64,000 bases of DNA from Tetradesmus obliquus. Lineage: Eukaryota; Chlorophyta; Chlorophyceae; Sphaeropleales; Scenedesmaceae. Below are positions 58,130 to 64,000 of this stretch, in pieces. The stretch is from positions 7,846,501-7,910,500 of the forward strand of contig CP126192.1 of assembly GCA_030272155.1 (NCBI GenBank), written 5' to 3'. Both the position numbers and the translations under genes were made by a program. Within the stretch, counting starts at the first letter, position 1. Each line of letters opens with the position of its first letter. The notes beneath the pieces were generated by a model, which was not told where the DNA came from, did no database searches, and saw only the letters and a program-made list of their open reading frames with translations.

Positions 58130-58680
58130 TGCATCAGGTGCAAAATGCATCGCAGTGCAGCAAAACCAAACAGTTGAAGTGCACAGTGTGCAAAAACAGT
58201 AAGCAGCGCCCAGCCCAAGGCCCAGCCACAGCTGCCCTCTGAGGTGCAACATGCATCGCAGTGTATCAAGGCCAAAGAGTTGAAATGCACACTGTGCAAA
58301 AGCAGTAAGCAGCGGCAGCCCTGGCCCAGAAGCAGCTGCCCTCTGAGGTGCAACATGCATCGCAGTGCAGCAAATCCCAACAGTTGAAGTGCACAGTGTG
58401 CAAAAGCAGGAAGCAGCGCCCAGCCCAAGGCCCAGACACAGCTGTCCTCTGAGGTGCAACATGCATCGGAGTGTAGTAAGGCCAAACCGTTGGAGTGCAT
58501 AGTGTGCAAAAGCAGTAACAACACCCAGCCCAAGCCCCAGCCACAGCTGCCCTCTGAGATGCAACATGCATCGCAGTGTAGTAAGGCCAAACCGTTGAAG
58601 TGCACAGTGTGCAAAAGCAGTGAGCAGCTACAGCCCAAGCCTGCAACACAGCTGCCCTTTGAGGTGCAAAATGGGTAACA
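58130..58680. repeat. ~105-bp tandem array, five units
   Basis: Units start near 58143, 58249, 58354, 58461 and 58565 (CATGCATCGCAGTG, then TTGAAGTGCACAGTGTGCAA and CAGCTGCCCTCTGAGGTGCA). Being close to 35 codons, the unit gives repeated peptides on both strands; on plus, CSKAKPLKCTVCKSS with paired cysteines. I cannot show that it is translated. Confidence 0.9.
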
Positions 58681-59190
58681 CACTCAACCAGCAGTGCTGC
58701 ACCAAGTCTGCAATATCAAGACCTATTGATGGGCAATGCATGAGGCTGTGAATCCGTCACACACCCAACAGCAGCAGCAGCAGCAGCAGCAGCAGTATGC
58801 TGCATGCTAGGCTGAAATTCAGGATCCCGGAAGCGCACTAGTGTGAAAAAGTGACCAAACGACATCAATTCAGGCCTGATGCAGCAGCTGAAGCTGCAAT
58901 CAACTGCCATCATCGGTGATCAGCTGCCACCAGCTGCAATCAGCTCTGATCAGCTCTGATCAACTGTGATCAACACTCGGATCAACTGCACATGCGGTTA
59001 GCTGCGATCCAACTAGATCGACAATGACCTACTGTGGCCGACTGCGATTGACCTTGATCCGCTGTCGTCAAATGCGGTCGATGCAGGCAGCTGCAAGGGC
59101 TCAAAGCCTCCAGGGCCGCTTGCAGCAGCTAGCAGCTGCATCCCCTGCAATGCACTGTGCTATTGACCCAGCAAGACACTAAACCAGCAG
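58681..59190. other. 3' flank of the Stealth gene
   Basis: No gene seen. A (CAG)8 run lies at about 58770-58795, and 58915-59060 is full of TGATCA/AGCTGCAATCA short repeats. Confidence 0.6.
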
Positions 59191-60745
59191 CTACTGTGCT
59201 GCAATGCATGCTGCTGCAACATCTTCCGCTGAAGGCAAGCTACCAAAGCTGGCAGTAACGTACTGGCAGCCGTTTGTAACACCCTCCGGAAGCTCAAACT
59301 CGCTGGGTTTAGGGTACACTGCATTCAGAAACTGCAGCGTCTGGGCGGTGATCTCTGTGAGGCTGTTTGCGTCATATGTGTTGTCATTTAAACATACAAA
59401 CCGCACACCCGGCTGTCTCCAAGCTTCATCTAGCTGCCTATAGCAACCCTCCCAAGCCATGCGGTCTTGCAGCATCACAAAGTGCACTGCTTTGGCCGCA
59501 TCCTCATCTGCAGTGTTTGCACGCACCTCACCCTGCTGCTGCTGCTGCTGCTGCTGCTGTTGTTGCAGCATCACATTGTGCGGCGCTTTGGCCGCATGAT
59601 TCTCATCTGCATTTGCAATTTCTTGAGAGCCTGAACGCACCTCATCCTGCTGCTGCTGCTGCTGTTGGTTTGAAGGATGGTCCGAGCCCCAGAGGTGTGC
59701 GGCGTACCACTTGTATGCAGCAGCAAACTGCATGTCAGTGCCAGTCCTGAAGCGGTTGGCAGATGTGGCGACGTACTCTTCAGGGAACTCTGCCTGCAGC
59801 CGCTGCATGGTGGTCTTGTTGATAAAGTAGGGACTGCGGCAGCAGCAGCAGCAGCAGCAGCGTTCAAAACGTTGTGGTGTAGTTGATACACAAACGGCCA
59901 GCTGTTGTGGCAGCATGCTGCTGTGAAAACTCTGCCTGCAGCGCCTGCATTTTGGCGTCGTAGATGAAGTAGGGGCTGCGGCAGCAGCAGCATTCCAGAC
60001 GTCGGAGATGTACGGCAGCGCCCGCGGTTGTAAGCAACCTTTGCAGCTGCAGAAGGAGCACTGTGCGTCACCTCTGCTAAGCATCCGCATCTCTGAGCAG
60101 CAAGCATTTCAAGCACTGCAGCACTTGCACATGATGCGGTGCAGCAAACTGCCCCACGCACCTGTGCATTGGTGTGTATCGCTGCTGCTCGCTAAAATTT
60201 GTGAACAGCCGGTCCACATGCTGCAAAGAGGCGCCAAACAGCGACTCCGGTTTTGCGCAGTTGCTGATGCCGGGCCGGCACGTCCTCACTGGCTCTCCCA
60301 TATACATCACCTGCAGCAGCCGCAGTGCATGCAGAAGTAACACAAGCCTTTGTTAGTTTGCTTGTTATGTTTTGAAGTGTTTCAGATGGGCCGGCACGTC
60401 CTCACTGCATCTCCCAGATGCAGAACCTGCCGCAGCCGTCGATCATACAGAAAAGCCGCAGCCGCTGTGCACACAGAAGAGCCATCCTCCCGCCAACGTC
60501 CAGGGCAGACACTTCGCTGCTGCTGCTGCTGCTGCTGTGCAGCCCGTGCAGGTGGCAGCTCACCTCCAATCCATCCTTCCACACAAAGTCAACCAAGCTC
60601 CACGGCCCCGTGAAGAAGAAGTCGTCATTCATTGCCACAAAGCGCTCTGCCAGGCCCGGGATGCAGGTCCAGGTGCATGACCATACACTACTGCCTCCGA
60701 CCCATCACCCCGCACAAAGTCAGCCAGGCTCCAGGGCCCCAGATC

Positions 60746-60779
<34 letters not shown>

Positions 60780-62224
60780 GCTGCTGTTGCTGTTGCTGCT
60801 GCTGCTGCTGCGCACTCTATATGGAAGCTCACCTCACTTCCATCCTCCCGCACAAAGTCACCTAAGCTCCAGGGGCCCAAATCTGCTGCTGCTGCTGCTG
60901 CTGTGCAGCTTTGGTAAATGGCAGCTCACCTCTGAGCCATTCTCCCTCACAAAGTCATTCAAGCTCCACGGCCCCGTGAAGAAAGAGTCGTCATTTATTG
61001 CCACAAAGTGCTGCGCCAGGCCTGGTATGCGGTGCAGGTGCACAACCATACACCACTCACCTCCCAGCTATCCTGCCGCACAAGATCAGCTAGGCTCCAG
61101 GGTCCCAGATCTGCTGCTGCTGCTGCTGCCGCTGCTGCCGCTGCTGTTGCTGTCGCTGTTGCTGCTGCTGTGCAGCCCTTGTAAAGGAGACAGCTCACCT
61201 CACGTCCATCCTCCCTCACAAAGTCACCCAAACTCCAGGGTGCCGTGAAAAAAAGTCGTCATTCGTGGCCACAAAGCGCTGCGCCAGTCCCGGGATGCAG
61301 GTGCAGGTGCGCCACCCTACACCACTCACCTCTGAGCCATCTTGCCGCACAAAGCTTGGCTCCAGGGTCCCAGATCTGCTGCTGCTGCTGCTGCTGCCGC
61401 TGCTGCCGCTGCTGTTGCTGTTGCTGCTGCTGTGTAGCCCTTGTAAAGGAGACAGCTCACCTCTGAGCCATCCTCCCGCACAAAGTCAGCCAGGCTCCAG
61501 GGCCCCGTGAAAAAGAAGTCGTCATTCATCGCCACAAAGCGCTCCGCCAGCCTTGGTATCCGGTGCAGGTGTGCCTCTATTGCATGGCTGTTGAAGGTGG
61601 GCAGATGCTGAGGGTTGGGGAAGATGGAGGCATGAGGCACCACTGCAGCAGCAGCAGCAGTGGTGGTGACAGCAGCAGCAGCAGCAGCAGGTGTTGATGG
61701 GTGGGTGGCTGTTGACGGTGGGCAGGTGCTGACAATCGGTAAGATTGCGGCATAATGCACCACTGCAGCCCTCATATTCAGGCAATGCTGCTATTTGATG
61801 CGCAAACCCAGAAAGCAAGGACAATCTGTGCTGTTCATGTGTTGAAAGCATCGCCGCCTGACTGCTGTTGCTCACCAGTGACCCTCGGATGTGTCACATC
61901 CAGCCATGCCGGCACCTGGCCATTTGTAACGATGTACAAGTGCCTAAACCACGGCATGTGCTGCGCCAGGGACCTCAGGCTAAACCGCAGCTCATCCCGG
62001 TCTGCACTAAACCGCGCCTGGCTGCTGGAAGATTCCAGGATATGTGGATAGCCGGGGTACACATCTTTGTTAGGTGCATACTGCCGAAGTGTGGCTTGAT
62101 GTAATGGGTCGCTGCCATTCACCCAGAGGTACACCACATCGACGCTAGATGGGTGGGGCAAGTCAGGCGTGCCGTTGTCTGGCAAGCTAGCAGGAGCAGT
62201 GGCTGAAGGTGCTGCTGCTGCTTG

Positions 62225-62271
<47 letters not shown>

Positions 62272-62677
62272 CTGCTTGTGCTTCTGCTGCTGTTTCTGCT
62301 GGTGCGGCGGCGGCGGCCTTTTCTGGTGGCCCCGCTGCCTGTGCTGCCGCAGCAGCTGCTGCAAACGCTTGAGGTGCTGCTACTGGCTCGTCAGCAGCAG
62401 CAGCACCAGCAGAAGGAGGCCCTGAATCCACCTCAGCTGCTGATTTGTTTGCTGGTATGCTGTGCTGGCTGCCCCTGCTGCTCCTGCTGTCGCTGTCGCT
62501 GTTGGTGACGCTTGGGAGTGCTACGAGCACTGGCAGCAGCAGCGCAGCTGCGCAGACTGCTACAGCCAGCAGCAGCATAAACCGCGGCTGCCACGGCATG
62601 CTGTGCTTATGGCTGCGGACCAGCAGTGAATCTGTTTCTGCTGACAGCTGATCACCTATAGTGCCATGCAGCAGTTC

Positions 62678-62709
<32 letters not shown>

Positions 62710-62710
62710 T
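59191..62710 (-). CDS. Stealth-family phosphotransferase (GNPTAB-like)
   Basis: Four exons in phase give 602 residues: 61876-62710, 61461-61642, 60162-60310, 59191-59833. An N-terminal membrane anchor (FMLLLAVAVCAAALLLPVLV, ~44-63) and a long Ala-rich stem precede the four Stealth regions: CR1 VDVVYLWVNGSDP (~191); CR2 RDELRFSLRSLAQHMPWFRH, then LPTFNSHAIEAHLHRIPRL and NDDFFFTGPW (~318); CR3 SPYFINKTTMQRLQAEFPEE with TDMQFAAAYKWY; CR4 VRFVCLNDNTYD to YPKPSEFELPE. Gln-rich inserts split CR3 and CR4. The family transfers sugar-1-phosphate from UDP-sugars; animal GNPTAB makes the mannose-6-phosphate tag in the Golgi, and the algal substrate is unknown. It has the Stealth core without GNPTAB's Notch and DMAP modules. 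An alternative start at 62599 (MPWQPRF) would give a classic type II topology. Confidence 0.93.
59888..60003 (-). repeat. Stealth exon 4 start: acceptor-side copy
   Basis: A diverged copy of the exon 4 start (SPYFIYDAKMQALQAEFSQQ) lies ~140 bp upstream, after GCCGCAG, the same acceptor as the real exon (59833). Confidence 0.9.
60375..61400 (-). repeat. Stealth exon 2 end: array of donor-side copies
   Basis: Six or more copies of the exon 2 end, including its NDDFFFTGPWSLADFVREDG segment and GAG|GTGAGCTG border, fill intron 2. Recognisable copies lie near 60384-60640, 60690-60760, 60830-60890, 60930-61060 (longest: HRIPGLAQHFVAINDDSFFT), 61065-61105, 61195-61262 and 61325-61370. Many are separated by CAG/CAA runs. 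Variants differ at conserved positions. Confidence 0.9.
61680..61790 (-). repeat. Stealth exon 2 start: acceptor-side copy
   Basis: GGCTGCAGTGGTGCATTATG and the following text (TCTTACCGATTGTCAGCACC, CTGCCCACCGTCAACAGCCA) repeat the exon 2 start (from 61642) ~120 bp upstream, with the CTGCAG acceptor kept. Confidence 0.88.
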
Positions 62711-64000
62711 CAGCTACAGCGGAAGCAGCTGCTGGCTCCCAGGTGACACATTCTTCTTTGTGCATCCAGCAAGGCTTCTTCCCACCAACCAGCCGAATAA
62801 AACGATGCGCTGACAAAATATCTCAGTCAAAGCCGGTCTGGCATGCAACTGGCAGCAGCAGGCAGCAACTAGTAGCTAGCTAGCTACACTGCTGGAGCGC
62901 TGTCATTTGAACTCACAGTTGCGCTCCCAGCGGCAGCGCCCTGCGTCCCGTTGTATCATAAAAATTGCCACCTATGTGCTGAAATGGACATTAGATCGTC
63001 AGCAACGGTGCAGCGCCCTCGGAGGGCACCACGCTAGCTCCGTCACGATTGTTCTGAGCTATGACCGTGGTTTGTTCTCTAAGCTGCTATCAGTTTTCTA
63101 AATTACGTCCTCCCTTACTGTTCTGTTGTCTCGGCCCCCCAGGCCTTGAACATAGTACTGACGACGTGCCTGGGCGGGCGAACTAGTTACTGACAAAAGC
63201 TCAACATCCGGCTGCACCAGGAGTACACGCGCTTTGATAACCACCAAATTACATTACAAAGTGTATCATGGATACGCTACTTTGATCATGCACCGTCAAC
63301 GTGTTGGACCTGCGACTGCTGATGACAAGGCTTCCTCGAAACGTGGCACACGAACAGAATTGGCGATCTGGCAGCTCTAAGAGCTAGGCAAACAATTTTT
63401 TTGATGCTCTTTAATGAGCTCTAATCCAGGTCATGCACCAGCTTACGGTCAGACAGGACCAACCTTTCAAACGCACTGCAGCCGCCTTGGCGGGGTGCAC
63501 TACTGTACCAGCATTGGGTGACGCCGCTGACTGGCTGCAAAGAACGTCCAAAGTGTTATTCTTCCGTACCATTTCCAAGCCCTAGCAACAGCACCCTAAA
63601 CCCCCTGACCTACTGCCACGAGCAGGCCCGGCCTCAGGCTGCCTCAGTGACGCAGTGCTACATCAGGCTAGTGCTGCAGCATGGTGTGATCAAGTGACAG
63701 CATCAAAACGCAGGCATACACACAGAAAAAAAGCGACCCTGTCGGCAAGAAATGACTAAGATGCGACGATTCTAAGCACACCACAATGCAGCAAACCGCA
63801 ATTCACAAGCAAGCATGCATGTGGCCAACCATCTGCAACACATTCTGAGCCTGCAACCCTGTTGTAGTCGTGCCAGGTGCAGCATATTTTGTTGCGGGCC
63901 AAGATGCATCCAAGCAGAGCCTGCCTGCCGCTACTGCTGAGCCCAGCTGTACAACAGGATTTGCAGGAAAACGCTTTGCAAAGCACAATGCCCAGCGCTC
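62711..64000. other. Stealth upstream region and window end, no gene seen
   Basis: About 1.3 kb with balanced composition and no long CAG run after 62720. It should hold the Stealth promoter. A minus-strand frame at 63756-63986 is unrecognised and may be chance. Confidence 0.5.

Overview
The window looks like nuclear DNA of a green alga, most likely a chlorophyte of the Chlorophyceae. This is inferred from gene content: a FAE1-type 3-ketoacyl-CoA synthase and a PILS-type auxin carrier (plant lineage), a cilium protein of the CFAP65 type (a lineage with flagella or a recent flagellated ancestor), intron-dense genes with GT-AG borders, and very abundant CAG/CTG runs in exons and introns. No species is claimed. 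I recognised no retroelement or virus-like element.

Layout: 95-814 (-), part of a PILS carrier cut by the window edge. 2048-3978 (+), TXNDC9/phosducin-like protein. 6580-10048 (-, perhaps to 10457), an unrecognised polyQ protein. 11977-12048 (+), tRNA-Pro(AGG). 12535-24607 (-), a 12-exon copper P1B-ATPase. 25598-27761 (+), ribosomal protein uS3. 28898-30938 (+), an hnRNP F/H-like protein with two RRMs. 32538-33087, a hAT-type MITE with 8-bp target duplications. 33277-44441 (+), a 22-exon CFAP65-like protein. 45680-52292 (+), the 9-exon KCS. 52293-59190, about 7 kb with no gene I can support but with several tandem arrays and a long hairpin. 59191-62710 (-), a 4-exon Stealth (GNPTAB-like) phosphotransferase. 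In the ATPase, uS3, hnRNP, CFAP65, KCS and Stealth models every exon junction keeps phase; the summed exons give 1370, 235, 278, 2039, 526 and 602 residues.

The most striking feature is not a single gene. In almost every multi-exon gene here the DNA next to an exon border has been copied in tandem into the neighbouring intron, with the splice site carried along. Copies of an exon's 3' end plus its GT donor fill the start of the intron; copies of the next exon's 5' start plus its AG acceptor fill the end. Unit length is about 75-250 bp, copy number runs from 2 to more than 10, and identity runs from near-perfect to barely recognisable, so the process looks repeated and possibly ongoing. A few last exons are also copied past their stop codon. 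The copies could supply decoy or alternative splice sites, in-frame cassette exons, or simply intron growth. I put this forward as the candidate undescribed system.

The genes do not form a pathway; they are ordinary single nuclear genes on both strands. The copper ATPase and uS3 genes are divergent and share a 990-bp intergenic region.
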